From: Limosilactobacillus vaginalis DSM 5837 = ATCC 49540 | GTDB lineage: Bacteria; Bacillota; Bacilli; Lactobacillales; Lactobacillaceae | NCBI RefSeq assembly: GCF_000159435.1 | Contig: NZ_GG693413.1 | Span: 9,805-73,804 of the forward strand | Length of the DNA: 64,000 nt | Direction: 5' to 3' | Part shown: positions 6,795-16,281 of the stretch, piece by piece | Layout of the letters: each line of letters opens with the position of its first letter | Numbering within the stretch: the first letter of the stretch is position 1 | Notes under the pieces: model-generated | What the model was told of the DNA's origin: nothing | What the model saw: only the letters and a program-made list of their open reading frames with translations | Database searches by the model: none | Translations under genes and position numbers: made by a program

Positions 6795-9101
6795 ATGGCA
6801 AGGAAAAAACGATCGGGAACCGGTCGTCGTCGATCAGCAAGTAAAAAGGGACAAGCAAAGATCGTAGCTAATTTGGTGGGGCTAATCCTTGCGTTTTTAA
6901 TGCTGATTGGGTTATTTAATTTGGGAGTTATTGGTCAGCTCCTGGTCGGGATCTTTAGTATTTTGGTGGGTAAATCTTATCCAGTAGTGATGGCTCTTGC
7001 TCTTATTTCTGGAATAGCGCTCACCTTTTTTGGTCATCAGCCAAAGTATAATCAGCGATGGATCTGGGGATTTACTGTTGCCTATGCTGGAGCTTTGATC
7101 TGGCTCCACTATTTAATGTTTAATCACTTAAACCTTCATGCTAATTTTCTTGCTGTTACCTGGAATAATTTGAGCAAGGTTTTCTTTCAAACCAGTAACT
7201 CAACGAATATTGGTGGTGGAATGATTGGAGCCTTGCTTTATAGTGGCAGTAATTATTTAATTGGTCAGCAGGGGACAGCAATTTTAGCGTGGTTAATGAT
7301 TATTGCTGGAATTGTGATCTTCTTTGCGATTCCTTGGGATCAGGCTTTAACTAGTTTTGGTCAGCAGTTAAAGAAAGCTCCGGCAGCTGTTCAACAGTTT
7401 AAACAACGACTTCCTAAGCACCCTCATGTAAGACAAACATTGTCAAAAAAGAAGGTCAGTTTAGCTGAAAAGTCAAATACTAAACCAGAAGCTAATGAAG
7501 CGGTCGCTGTCAGTTCGCCTCAGCAAATGAGTTCTCCTAAGGTTGAGCCACGAATTACCGTTGCTAATACGAGTAATGAAGAATCACCAGTTAAATCAAC
7601 AGCACCTGAACAACATGATTCTGCGAATGATGATGATTTACAACTAACAACGACGACTGAAAAAGAAGATGCTGATTATCAATTACCACCGCTTGACTTG
7701 TTAACTAAGATCCCTCAGGCGGATCAGGGGGATGATCTGCACGCAATTAAAAAGAATACTCAAAAGCTCCAGGATACCTTAAAATCGTTTGGAGTCGAGG
7801 CAACGGTTGAAAATGTTAACCTCGGTCCATCGGTAACAAAATATGAGTTACGTCCGGCGGTTGGTGTTAAAGTTAGCCGAATTACTCATTTAGCTGATGA
7901 TTTGGCATTAGCCCTTGCTGCAAAGGACATTCGAATTGAAGCACCAATTCCGGGGAAGTCACTAATTGGGATTGAAGTCCCTAACCAACAAGTTGCAACT
8001 GTTGGTTTCCGTGACATGATTGAATCAATGCCCCACGACGATCATCCAATGAATGTTCCCCTGGGCAGAACCGTTACGGGTGATGTAATGATGGCGGATT
8101 TAACAAAGATGCCGCACCTGTTAATTGCTGGTGCTACTGGTAGCGGGAAGTCAGTGGCGATTAATGACATCATTACAAGCATTTTATTAAAAGCCAAGCC
8201 GCACCAGGTGAAATTTTTGATGATTGATCCTAAAAAGGTCGAATTGAGTGTTTATAATGGCATTCCCCACTTGCTTAGTCCGGTGGTTTCTGAACCAAAG
8301 AAGGCTGCCCGGGCATTAGGCAAAGTTGTTGCTGAGATGGAGCGCCGATACGAACTGTTCGCCAAGTTTGGTGTTCGTAATTTGAAGGGCTATAATCAGT
8401 TAGTTCGTGATAATAATGGTCAAGAAGGGGCAACGGAACAACCAGCACTGCCGTTAATTCTGGTAATTGTTGACGAATTAGCCGACCTGATGATGACGGT
8501 TTCCCATGACGTTGAAGATGCAATTGTTCGAATCGCGCAAATGGGACGGGCTGCTGGTATTCATATGATTCTTGCTACTCAGCGGCCTTCAGTTGATGTT
8601 ATTACCGGGTTAATTAAAGCAAACGTACCATCGCGGATTGCTTTTGCGGTCTCTAGTGGAATTGATTCACGGACAATAATTGATACTAACGGGGCAGAAA
8701 AGTTACTCGGCAGGGGTGATATGCTTTTTGAACCGATTGATCAAAATAAACCTGTTCGTGTACAGGGAGCATTTATTTCTGATCAGGATGTTGAAGCGGT
8801 GGTAAACTTTATTAAAAAAGAACGACCTGCAGAATATGATCAGAAGATGGTTGTTACCGATAATGAAATTGCCCAAGAAGAAAAGGCCGAAGATGAAGAC
8901 GAGCTTTTTCCTGAAGCACTGAAATTTGTGGTGGACCAGCAAAAAGCTTCAACTTCGCTAATTCAACGAAGATTCCGAATAGGTTATAATCGGGCCGCCC
9001 GGATCATTGATGACATGGAACAACGCGGCTACATCGGTCCAGCTAATGGCTCTAAGCCGCGGGAGGTTTTTAAACAAAAGGACCAGTCTGAGGATGAGTA
9101 G
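6795..9101 (+). CDS. ftsK: DNA translocase FtsK/SpoIIIE
   Basis: Hexameric ATP-driven motor that clears chromosomal DNA from the division septum. The 768-residue protein has a basic N terminus, four or five membrane helices within about residues 25-185, a low-complexity acidic linker (about 210-300), then the RecA-like motor with Walker A GATGSGKS near 446-453 and Walker B LILVIVDELADLMM. The C-terminal winged-helix gamma domain (STSLIQRRFRIGYNRAARIIDDME), which recognises orienting DNA motifs, is intact. It follows trmL closely and ends at a strong terminator. Confidence 0.96.
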   Translation: MARKKRSGTGRRRSASKKGQAKIVANLVGLILAFLMLIGLFNLGVIGQLLVGIFSILVGKSYPVVMALALISGIALTFFGHQPKYNQRWIWGFTVAYAGALIWLHYLMFNHLNLHANFLAVTWNNLSKVFFQTSNSTNIGGGMIGALLYSGSNYLIGQQGTAILAWLMIIAGIVIFFAIPWDQALTSFGQQLKKAPAAVQQFKQRLPKHPHVRQTLSKKKVSLAEKSNTKPEANEAVAVSSPQQMSSPKVEPRITVANTSNEESPVKSTAPEQHDSANDDDLQLTTTTEKEDADYQLPPLDLLTKIPQADQGDDLHAIKKNTQKLQDTLKSFGVEATVENVNLGPSVTKYELRPAVGVKVSRITHLADDLALALAAKDIRIEAPIPGKSLIGIEVPNQQVATVGFRDMIESMPHDDHPMNVPLGRTVTGDVMMADLTKMPHLLIAGATGSGKSVAINDIITSILLKAKPHQVKFLMIDPKKVELSVYNGIPHLLSPVVSEPKKAARALGKVVAEMERRYELFAKFGVRNLKGYNQLVRDNNGQEGATEQPALPLILVIVDELADLMMTVSHDVEDAIVRIAQMGRAAGIHMILATQRPSVDVITGLIKANVPSRIAFAVSSGIDSRTIIDTNGAEKLLGRGDMLFEPIDQNKPVRVQGAFISDQDVEAVVNFIKKERPAEYDQKMVVTDNEIAQEEKAEDEDELFPEALKFVVDQQKASTSLIQRRFRIGYNRAARIIDDMEQRGYIGPANGSKPREVFKQKDQSEDE

Positions 9102-9120
9102 GTGTAACCTTAATTTAAAT

Positions 9121-9163
9121 AATAAAGGAGTTCAGTGACCAAATCTCTGAACTCCTTATTTGT
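9121..9163. terminator. bidirectional terminator, ftsK / DUF4044 gene
   Basis: AATAAAGGAGTTCAG (9121-9135) pairs with CTGAACTCCTTATT (9147-9160), with T-rich sequence on the plus side and A-rich sequence on the other, suiting both the ftsK end and the convergent small gene. Confidence 0.75.
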
Positions 9164-9179
9164 TATTCACTTAATTTAA

Positions 9180-9299
9180 TTACATTACGCCTAATGAAGC
9201 GATGGCACCAAAAATTAGGGAACCAAGCATTGCAATTAACATAAGCCAGATAGCAACCATCGTAATCTTTTGAAAACGTGTTTTCTTTTTACGTTGCAT
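9180..9299 (-). CDS. DUF4044 small membrane protein (39 aa)
   Basis: Short gene of 39 codons that is easy to miss. It encodes a lysine/arginine-rich start (MQRKKKTRFQKITM) followed by one hydrophobic helix of about 22 residues with small residues at its end (GAIASLGVM). This matches my memory of DUF4044 proteins found beside DUF3397 and mraZ in lactobacilli; their function is unknown. The start is ATG 9299 with AAGGGCGG upstream. The basic N terminus predicts a single-pass protein with its N terminus inside the cell. Confidence 0.75.
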   Translation of the reverse strand: MQRKKKTRFQKITMVAIWLMLIAMLGSLIFGAIASLGVM

Positions 9300-9430
9300 C
9301 CTTTTACCGCCCTTCATAGATGAATTTATAATAGTAATAGTCTACATCATTTTATAAGGTGATTTCAAACATCTTAGTATGCTGTGATAAACTATTACTA
9401 GAAATTAATCGGGAGTAGTCAGAACCAGTT

Positions 9431-9787
9431 ATGGATTATCGAATCGCATTTCTACAATTAATATTACTTGTTGTTATTTGGTTTGTTGAAAATTTAATTG
9501 GCAAAGTCTTTCATTTTGCTCGTCGGCACCGTCATGTTCATAGTCCAGTTGCTTGGACAATTATTTTATGGTTGCTAAGTATTTATAACATCGCTAGCCT
9601 TTACTGGATTGCGTATCCGGTTGCAATTTGGATGATTGTTGCAATTATTTTAATCATTGTTCAAACGGTTCACTATGGAGAGTTTATTTACCGTCGTTAT
9701 TGGCCAGTATTTTGGCGATTATCGGTCATCTTGGCAGTAATTATCTTCGTAGGCTCGCTGTTCTGTCAGAATCTGCCATTAATATAA
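9431..9787 (+). CDS. DUF3397 family membrane protein
   Basis: 118 residues, almost entirely hydrophobic, with four likely membrane helices (about 6-24, 41-60, 62-80 and 94-112) separated by short basic loops (FHFARRHRHVHS and YRRYWPVFWR). Size, topology and position just upstream of mraZ fit the DUF3397 family of Lactobacillales; the function is not known. No strong ribosome site is close to ATG 9431 (GGGAG lies about 15 bases away), and an in-frame TAG at 9416 rules out a longer start. It is followed by a terminator and so is separate from the mraZ operon. Confidence 0.75.
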   Translation: MDYRIAFLQLILLVVIWFVENLIGKVFHFARRHRHVHSPVAWTIILWLLSIYNIASLYWIAYPVAIWMIVAIILIIVQTVHYGEFIYRRYWPVFWRLSVILAVIIFVGSLFCQNLPLI

Positions 9788-9809
9788 CATTAATAATATT
9801 AAGCATTGG

Positions 9810-9859
9810 TTAGTGAAGAGCTATTTCGTAAACGAAAATGACTTTTCACTAATTTTTTT
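9810..9859 (+). terminator. terminator before the mraZ operon
   Basis: TTAGTGAAGAG (9810-9820) pairs with CTTTTCACTAA (9842-9852) and is followed by seven T residues. It isolates the division cluster from the DUF3397 gene. Confidence 0.8.
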
Positions 9860-9889
9860 ATTATTAACGATTATTTTTGAAATGATATG

Positions 9890-9937
9890 GTGGAAAGTGG
9901 GGGATTGTGGTAGACTTTACCTATAAAGTGGTTGTGG
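9890..9937 (+). promoter_or_regulatory. candidate MraZ operator (clustered GTGG boxes)
   Basis: Five GTGG tetramers start at 9890, 9897, 9907, 9928 and 9934. Two of them are within AAAGTGG (9894-9900 and 9925-9931), like the AAAGTG/TGGG-type direct repeats bound by MraZ in other bacteria. The 9897-9907 pair is spaced ten bases. They lie 15-60 bases upstream of mraZ where autoregulation is expected. I could not place a convincing -35/-10 pair among them. Confidence 0.4.
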
Positions 9938-9951
9938 GGAGGTAAAGGCCA

Positions 9952-10380
9952 ATGTTTATGGGCGAATATACACATTCGATCGACAGCAAGGGCCGACTGA
10001 TCATCCCTGCAAAATTTCGTGAACTATTAGGCACTCACTTTATTGTCACTCGTGGCTTAGATGGGTGCCTATTTGGTTACCCGCTTAACGAATGGGAACA
10101 GCTTCAAGAAAAGCTAAAGGCGTTACCGTTAACCAAACGTGATGCCCGGGCTTTTGTTCGTTTCCTATACTCAGCCGCAACGGATTGCGAGTTTGATAAG
10201 CAAGGTCGGATTAATTTACCAGATACTCTTTGTCAACATGCTAAACTGCAAAAAAAGTGTGTTGTGGTAGGGGTCGCTAATCGGCTTGAAATTTGGAGTA
10301 CAGAGAAGTGGGAGCAGTTTACTGAATCTACTGAAGATGATTTTGACCAGATTGCTGAAGATCTAAATATCGACTTTTAA
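9952..10380 (+). CDS. mraZ: transcriptional regulator MraZ
   Basis: 142-residue DNA-binding protein with two AbrB/SpoVT-like swapped-hairpin domains ([21 protein letters not shown] near the N terminus, and [14 protein letters not shown] in the second half). MraZ forms ring-shaped oligomers, binds repeats upstream of its own gene and tunes the division/cell wall operon. GGGGAGG lies upstream of the ATG. First gene of the dcw cluster; rsmH follows 13 bases later. Confidence 0.96.
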   Translation: MFMGEYTHSIDSKGRLIIPAKFRELLGTHFIVTRGLDGCLFGYPLNEWEQLQEKLKALPLTKRDARAFVRFLYSAATDCEFDKQGRINLPDTLCQHAKLQKKCVVVGVANRLEIWSTEKWEQFTESTEDDFDQIAEDLNIDF

Positions 10381-10393
10381 TGGGGGATTTTTG

Positions 10394-11344
10394 ATGACAG
10401 AGTTCAAACATGTAACAGTATTATTAAATGAAGCTGTTGCTGGTCTAAATATCCGCCCAGATGGAACCTATGTCGATGCCACTTTAGGCGGTGGGGGTCA
10501 TAGTTCAGCAATCCTTAACCAGTTAACAACTGGGCGCCTGTATTCATTCGATCAGGATCAGACAGCAATCAGATATAACCAACAGCACTTGAAAAAATTC
10601 ATTGATGATGGTCGTTCAATCTTAATTGAAGATAATTTTCGCAATTTGGGGACGGCACTGGCGAAAAACGGTGTTAAGAGTGTTGATGGGATTGTATATG
10701 ATCTGGGAGTATCATCACCACAATTTGATGATGCACAACGGGGCTTTAGCTATAAGCTGGATGCACCGTTAGATATGCGGATGAACCAACAGCAGGCGCT
10801 TTCCGCAATGAACGTTGTTAATGAATGGCCATATGAAAAGCTGGTCAAGATTCTTTATCGTTATGGCGAAGAACGATTTGCTAAACAAATTGCACGCAAG
10901 ATTGAACGGCGCCGAGAGAGCAAGCCGATCAAAACAACTTTTGAACTTGTTGATGTGATAAAAGAGGCTATTCCGGCAGCTGCTCGGCGGCATGGCGGTC
11001 ATCCAGCAAAAAAGACTTTTCAGGCAATTAGAATTGCGGTTAACGATGAATTGGGAGCATTAGAAGATTCATTGGAACAAGCACTAGAATTGCTTAACGT
11101 TGGCGGTCGAATAAGCGTGATAACTTTTCAATCATTAGAAGACCGGTTAGTGAAAACAATGTTCCATGAAAAGGTCTCATTAGCTGATGAATTGCCGCCA
11201 GGATTACCGGTAATTCCACCAGAAATGCAACCCAAATTTAAATTAATTAATAAGAAGCCAATCCTTCCTAGTCAAGAAGAATTAGCAAATAATCACCGTG
11301 CTCATAGTGCTAAGTTACGGATAATTGAAAGAATAAAAAAGTAA
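10394..11344 (+). CDS. rsmH: 16S rRNA (cytosine(1402)-N4)-methyltransferase RsmH
   Basis: Methylates N4 of C1402 in the decoding centre of 16S rRNA. The 316-residue protein carries SAM-binding motif [16 protein letters not shown], the [20 protein letters not shown] stretch with LDMRM following, and the C-terminal [13 protein letters not shown] typical of RsmH/MraW. The start is ATG 10394, seven bases after GGGGGA; an in-frame TTG one codon earlier is less likely. Conserved second gene of the cluster. Confidence 0.96.
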   Translation: MTEFKHVTVLLNEAVAGLNIRPDGTYVDATLGGGGHSSAILNQLTTGRLYSFDQDQTAIRYNQQHLKKFIDDGRSILIEDNFRNLGTALAKNGVKSVDGIVYDLGVSSPQFDDAQRGFSYKLDAPLDMRMNQQQALSAMNVVNEWPYEKLVKILYRYGEERFAKQIARKIERRRESKPIKTTFELVDVIKEAIPAAARRHGGHPAKKTFQAIRIAVNDELGALEDSLEQALELLNVGGRISVITFQSLEDRLVKTMFHEKVSLADELPPGLPVIPPEMQPKFKLINKKPILPSQEELANNHRAHSAKLRIIERIKK

Positions 11345-11368
11345 AAATACAAAAGGAAAGTGATTGAG

Positions 11369-11740
11369 ATGGTTTCAAATACTGCAAAAAGGATTTCGCG
11401 TGATCAGCCGAGGACAACCGATCCTGGTGCCCAAGCTCGTCAGCAATTGGGGCCCGCCGTTAAGACGGTTACCTGGTCAAACTTTGAACGCGGGCTAGTC
11501 GCTGTTTGTAGTATTGTAACCTTATGTTTAACAATTTCACTTTTATCAACTAAAAACACAATCAATACTCGTCAGCATCAATTACAAGACTTACAAACAA
11601 AGATATATCAAGCAAAAAATGATAATGCTAGTCATCGGCAAGCAATTGCTGAAATGACGAGTCAATCTCAATTGCGGTCAGCTGCTAAAAAGTATGGATT
11701 AGTGGATCATAATTCAAACGTAAGGAACGTTAATAAATAA
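11369..11740 (+). CDS. ftsL: cell division protein FtsL
   Basis: Small bitopic divisome protein (123 residues): basic cytoplasmic N terminus, one membrane helix at about 45-65 (GLVAVCSIVTLCLTISLL), then an extracytoplasmic coiled coil rich in Q, L and K. It normally pairs with DivIC and DivIB and helps activate FtsW-PBP2B. ATG 11369 is preferred over an upstream in-frame GTG (11360), which overlaps the AAAGGAAAG ribosome site. Its stop overlaps the next gene by one base. Assignment is by topology and position, as FtsL sequences are poorly conserved. Confidence 0.88.
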   Translation: MVSNTAKRISRDQPRTTDPGAQARQQLGPAVKTVTWSNFERGLVAVCSIVTLCLTISLLSTKNTINTRQHQLQDLQTKIYQAKNDNASHRQAIAEMTSQSQLRSAAKKYGLVDHNSNVRNVNK

Positions 11741-13893
11741 TGAATAAGATGACTCAACGAACGAAAAATAACGGAAATAATGGCAACAGAGAAACTTTTG
11801 GCAAGTGGCTCTTCATAATAGTAGTTGCAATGTTTACGTTATTTATCGTTCGTTTTGCATATATTGCAATTACAAAGGATGTTCAACACGTTAACCTGCG
11901 TTCTCAAGCTGAACAAATATATACCCAAAGGAGAACCATTCTTGCTAAGCGGGGGAATATCTATGATCAGCATGGCTCAGTTTTAGCGACAGATACTAGT
12001 AGATACACTCTTTATGCTGTCTTAGATAAGAGTCAGCGGTCTGCAGATGGTAAACCGCTATACGTGAAGAATAAAAAACGGACAGCAAGGATCCTTGCTA
12101 AGTACATTAAAATGCCTGAATCAGAAATTCTTAAGACGCTATCTAAAAAAGGGCAGTCTTACCAGGTTGAATTTGGGAGTGCCGGTGCAAACTTATCAGT
12201 TGCCAAGATGCAGCAGATTAAAGCAGAAAAGCTTCCGGGGATCGGCTTTATTGCAACGCCAGCCCGGTCATACCCAGAAGGAGAATTTGCATCACAGATA
12301 ATTGGGATGGCAACGCCCAAAATAACCAATAAGCAAACGGGACAAATGACACTAGTTGGTCAGGTTGGCCTTGAAAGTTATTTTAATAAAAAATTAACCG
12401 GAAGGAATGGCCTTCGTCAGGATAAAAAGGATGTTTACGGATATAGCTTAGCTAATAGTAACCGGGTGGTAAAAAAAGCGATCAATGGGGATAATATTTA
12501 TACAACCCTTGATGCCAAGGTCCAGCATATCATGGAAAATAAAATGACCCGGGTATTTAAGGAATCAAAGGCAGAGTCAATGACTGCGGTGGTTATGGAT
12601 GCCAAAACAGGTAAAATCATTGCTGCATCTCAGCGACCAACACTTCGCTCAAAAAAGAATCCTGTTTGGCGGAACATGCTTGTTCAGGATGTGTACGAAC
12701 CGGGTTCCACGATGAAGACATTTGCACTAAGCGCAGCAATTGATTCTGGGCACTTTGACCCGAACGCAACCTTTAATTCTGGAACCTGGCAAATTGGCGG
12801 GGGTAAGGTTACCGACTGGCAAACATCTGGATGGGGAGTAATCTCATATAAGGATGCTTTTGACTTATCAAGTAATGTTGGTTTCGCTCATGTCGAACAG
12901 AATATGGGGGCTAAAACCTGGAAAAAGTATTTAACCCGTTTTGGGATGTTTAACAAGGTGAATGTTGAAGGAATGAATAATGAAGTTAGTGGCTATAGCG
13001 CCTTTAAGGGAATCCTTCAACAAGCCAACACTGCATTTGGTCAAGGGATTACTGTCAATGTCATGCAAATGATGCAGGGCTTTAGTGCAATTGCCAATAA
13101 TGGTAAGATGATGAAGCCATACATTATTGATAAGGTAACCGATAACCAAGGAAAAACAATTCAAAAAGTAACTCCGAAGAAGGTTGGCCAGCCAATTAAG
13201 GCTTCAACCTCTAAAAAAGTCGTTAAAATGATGGAGGGAGTTATTTATGATCAAAAGGGCCTTGGCCATGATTATCAAATTGATGGTTATAAAATTGCGG
13301 GAAAAACAGCGACTGCGCAAATTGGTGGTGCTGGAGGATATGGTAATAGCGATAGTAGTTACCTTTACTCATTTGTTGGGATTGCACCTGTCAATAATCC
13401 ACGCTATGTAATGTATGTCACGCTACGAAAGCCTCATAACCTAAGTAAACCAGCAACAAAGATGATTGCGGAAGTCTTTAACCCAACGATGAAGTTTATT
13501 CTTAGTCGACAAAAGAGTACCAAACAAAAGAATTCCGGAATTGTTAAAGTTCCTAATATGGTTAACCAGTCATCACAGGTTGCAAGCGATCGGCTTAATA
13601 AAAAGCACCTTGTTCCGGTTGTCATTGGATCAGGACAAAGTGTTAAGCGTCAATCAATTGCCAGTGGTCAATCTTCCCTAATTAATCAACGAATCATTTT
13701 AGATACCGGGGGAGAATATAAGATGCCGGACATTAGTAACTGGAGTTCCGATGACGTTCAAAAACTTACCCAGATGATGGGAATTAAGTTGAAGGAAAAA
13801 GGTTCTGGCTACGTTACAAAGCAGAGTATCAAGGCTAACGATAGTGTAAATAAGTCATCAACACTGACTGTCGAGTATTCTTCTCGGCATTAA
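11740..13893 (+). CDS. class B penicillin-binding protein (PBP2x/FtsI-type) with PASTA domains
   Basis: Septal transpeptidase that cross-links peptidoglycan. The 717-residue protein has a membrane anchor near residues 23-42, a dimerisation region, and a transpeptidase domain with STMK at 323-326 (nucleophile S323) and SSN at 377-379. The third motif reads KTA (522-524, GKTATAQ) where most family members have KTG. Two C-terminal PASTA domains cover about residues 590-717 (VKVPNMVNQSSQ and YKMPDISNWSSDD mark their starts). The ATG overlaps the ftsL stop. It partners FtsW (50660-51868). Confidence 0.93.
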   Translation: MNKMTQRTKNNGNNGNRETFGKWLFIIVVAMFTLFIVRFAYIAITKDVQHVNLRSQAEQIYTQRRTILAKRGNIYDQHGSVLATDTSRYTLYAVLDKSQRSADGKPLYVKNKKRTARILAKYIKMPESEILKTLSKKGQSYQVEFGSAGANLSVAKMQQIKAEKLPGIGFIATPARSYPEGEFASQIIGMATPKITNKQTGQMTLVGQVGLESYFNKKLTGRNGLRQDKKDVYGYSLANSNRVVKKAINGDNIYTTLDAKVQHIMENKMTRVFKESKAESMTAVVMDAKTGKIIAASQRPTLRSKKNPVWRNMLVQDVYEPGSTMKTFALSAAIDSGHFDPNATFNSGTWQIGGGKVTDWQTSGWGVISYKDAFDLSSNVGFAHVEQNMGAKTWKKYLTRFGMFNKVNVEGMNNEVSGYSAFKGILQQANTAFGQGITVNVMQMMQGFSAIANNGKMMKPYIIDKVTDNQGKTIQKVTPKKVGQPIKASTSKKVVKMMEGVIYDQKGLGHDYQIDGYKIAGKTATAQIGGAGGYGNSDSSYLYSFVGIAPVNNPRYVMYVTLRKPHNLSKPATKMIAEVFNPTMKFILSRQKSTKQKNSGIVKVPNMVNQSSQVASDRLNKKHLVPVVIGSGQSVKRQSIASGQSSLINQRIILDTGGEYKMPDISNWSSDDVQKLTQMMGIKLKEKGSGYVTKQSIKANDSVNKSSTLTVEYSSRH

Positions 13894-13907
13894 TCTAGGA
13901 GGAAAAC

Positions 13908-14882
13908 ATGAATTTTATTAGTATTGTAGTAACATTAATTTGTTCGTTTTTAATTACATTTCTATTAATGCCCTCGTTAATTCGCTATTTTCACGCAAAA
14001 AAAGAAGGGCAGCAAATTCGAAAAGAAGGGCCAAAGTGGCATGCTAAGAAGGCTGGAACTCCTACAATGGGAGGACTCTTATTTATTATTTCTGCCGTAA
14101 TTACCATTCTAGTTGTTGCCGGCTTTCTTGGAATGCTGACTAATACTATGTGGGCACTTCTGTTCATCCTTGTTATTTATGGTTTGATCGGAATGTGGGA
14201 TGACAGCATTAAGATCTTCCACCACCAAAACGAAGGATTTAAAGCATGGCAAAAAGCTTTATGCCAGGTAATTGCTGCAATGATCTTTACGGTGATTTAT
14301 CAGCATGAAGGGTTTCAAATGGGCTTTGGAACTAGTCAAGTAGGCTGGTGGTACGGGCTCTTTATTATCTTTTGGATTGTTGGGTTCTCCAATGCCGTTA
14401 ATTTAACTGACGGTTTAGATGGCTTGGTCAGTGGCCTGTCCATTATTTCATTCCTTGCCTACTTAATTATTGCGTTAGTTAACATCAATCAACCAGGCTA
14501 TGCTGAAATCGCTCTTTTCTGTTTAGCAATGATCGGGACACTTTGTGGTTTCTTCCCGTATAACCATAAGCCTGCTAAAATTTTTATGGGTGATATGGGA
14601 TCATTAGCAATTGGGGCTTCTTTAGCTGCTGTTTCCTTATTGCTTCATCACGAATGGTCGTTGTTGGTAATTGGGATCGTCTATGTTTGTGAAACCGCTA
14701 GTGTAATTATGCAGGTTGCTTCATTTAAGCTTACCGGAAAGCGGATCTTTAAGATGACCCCAATTCACCACCACTTTGAACTTTGTGGATGGAGTGAATG
14801 GAAAATCGACATTGTCTTTTGGTGTGTTGGCTTAATTGCTTCAATTATTGCAGTGGCAAGTATTTTAATCTTTAATATTTAA
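13908..14882 (+). CDS. mraY: phospho-N-acetylmuramoyl-pentapeptide-transferase MraY
   Basis: Transfers phospho-MurNAc-pentapeptide from UDP to undecaprenyl phosphate, giving lipid I at the inner face of the membrane. The 324-residue polytopic protein has about ten helices. Signature segments are [35 protein letters not shown] (metal-binding aspartates), [12 protein letters not shown] and the [10 protein letters not shown] histidine cluster. AGGAGG precedes the ATG. Confidence 0.97.
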   Translation: MNFISIVVTLICSFLITFLLMPSLIRYFHAKKEGQQIRKEGPKWHAKKAGTPTMGGLLFIISAVITILVVAGFLGMLTNTMWALLFILVIYGLIGMWDDSIKIFHHQNEGFKAWQKALCQVIAAMIFTVIYQHEGFQMGFGTSQVGWWYGLFIIFWIVGFSNAVNLTDGLDGLVSGLSIISFLAYLIIALVNINQPGYAEIALFCLAMIGTLCGFFPYNHKPAKIFMGDMGSLAIGASLAAVSLLLHHEWSLLVIGIVYVCETASVIMQVASFKLTGKRIFKMTPIHHHFELCGWSEWKIDIVFWCVGLIASIIAVASILIFNI

Positions 14883-14904
14883 CTTTTATTAGGTGGCTAG
14901 AAAA

Positions 14905-16281
14905 ATGAAAAAAGTAACAACATATAACAATAAAAAAATTCTTGTAATAGGCTTCGGAATTAGCGGCCTTAATGCTGCCCACTTGTTGAAAAAACTAGGT
15001 GCCAATGTGGTTGCTAACGATCAAGCTACCCCGAAGGATCCGACAGTAGTCGAAAACTTAGAAAATGACGGAATAAAAGTAATTACTGGTTCTAATCCGC
15101 TTAGTCTTGCAGAAGAAGACTTTGATGTTGTTGTAAAGAATCCAGGAATTCCCTATGACAATCCATTGGTCGCTAAATTCGTTGAAAAAAAGACTCCCAT
15201 TATTACCGAGGCAGAATTAGGATGGGAAATTTTTGAAGGCCATCTTGTTAGTGTTACGGGAAGTAATGGGAAAACAACCACAACTACTTTGACGCAGCTA
15301 ATGATTGCTAAAAGTAATGCTCACCGGGTAGAATATGCCGGCAACATTGGTGTTTCTTTCAGTAAGGTTGCTGCGGAATTAGGTCCAGAAGATACGTTGG
15401 TAACAGAACTTTCTAGTTTTCAATTATTAGGCGCACCAATAATTCGTCCTCATATTGCAATTATTACTAATATTTTTTCTAACCACCTTGACTACCATAA
15501 GACTCGCGAAAATTATATTAATGCCAAATTAAATATTACGCGAAACCAAACGAGTGATGACTACCTCATAATGAATTGGGATCGTGATGAGTGGCAACAA
15601 ATTGCACGTCGTTCACAGGCAACAATTGTTCCTTTTTCACGGCAAAACAAGAGTCATGACGGTTCGTATGAAGAAGACGGAAAGATCTATTGGCGCGGTG
15701 ACTACATTATGGATGCCAAGGATATTCGTCTCATCGGCCCACAGAATGTTGAGAATGCCTTAGCCGCAATTGCTGCTGCTAAGTTGAGCGGTGTAACTAA
15801 CCAGGATATTGTTGATGTCCTGACAAGCTTTAGTGGAGTTCGTCATCGTCTTCAGTACGTAACTGATTACCAGGGACGACGATTCTATAATGATTCTAAG
15901 TCAACTGACATTGAAGCCACCGAGGTCGCCCTTCAAGGATTTGAGCAACCAGTAATCTTACTTGCTGGTGGACTAGATCGGGGATATACCTTTGAACGAT
16001 TAGTGCCATACTTCAAGAAGCACGTCAAAGCAATCATTGTATTTGGTCAGTGCAAGGATAAGATGAAAGATGCCGCTGAACAGGCTGGGATTCCAACCAT
16101 TATTGAAAGTGAAAATGCTATTACTGCTGTTCCAGAGGCTTGGAAAGTTAGTGATCCAGGAGATGTTATCCTTCTTTCACCTGCTAACGCTAGCTGGGAT
16201 CAGTTCCCAAGTTTTGAAGTTCGCGGTGATAAGTTTATTGAAGCAGTTGATAATCTAATTAAGACAAAGGAGGGAGAATAA
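14905..16281 (+). CDS. murD: UDP-N-acetylmuramoylalanine--D-glutamate ligase MurD
   Basis: ATP-dependent cytoplasmic ligase adding D-glutamate to UDP-MurNAc-L-Ala. 458 residues: an N-terminal nucleotide-sugar-binding Rossmann region ([17 protein letters not shown]), the ATP-binding loop [12 protein letters not shown], central [14 protein letters not shown], and a C-terminal ligase domain starting near VRHRLQYV with [14 protein letters not shown] 14905 has AGGTGG eight bases upstream; the in-frame GTG at 14893 lies within that ribosome site. murG starts at its stop codon. Confidence 0.96.
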   Translation: MKKVTTYNNKKILVIGFGISGLNAAHLLKKLGANVVANDQATPKDPTVVENLENDGIKVITGSNPLSLAEEDFDVVVKNPGIPYDNPLVAKFVEKKTPIITEAELGWEIFEGHLVSVTGSNGKTTTTTLTQLMIAKSNAHRVEYAGNIGVSFSKVAAELGPEDTLVTELSSFQLLGAPIIRPHIAIITNIFSNHLDYHKTRENYINAKLNITRNQTSDDYLIMNWDRDEWQQIARRSQATIVPFSRQNKSHDGSYEEDGKIYWRGDYIMDAKDIRLIGPQNVENALAAIAAAKLSGVTNQDIVDVLTSFSGVRHRLQYVTDYQGRRFYNDSKSTDIEATEVALQGFEQPVILLAGGLDRGYTFERLVPYFKKHVKAIIVFGQCKDKMKDAAEQAGIPTIIESENAITAVPEAWKVSDPGDVILLSPANASWDQFPSFEVRGDKFIEAVDNLIKTKEGE

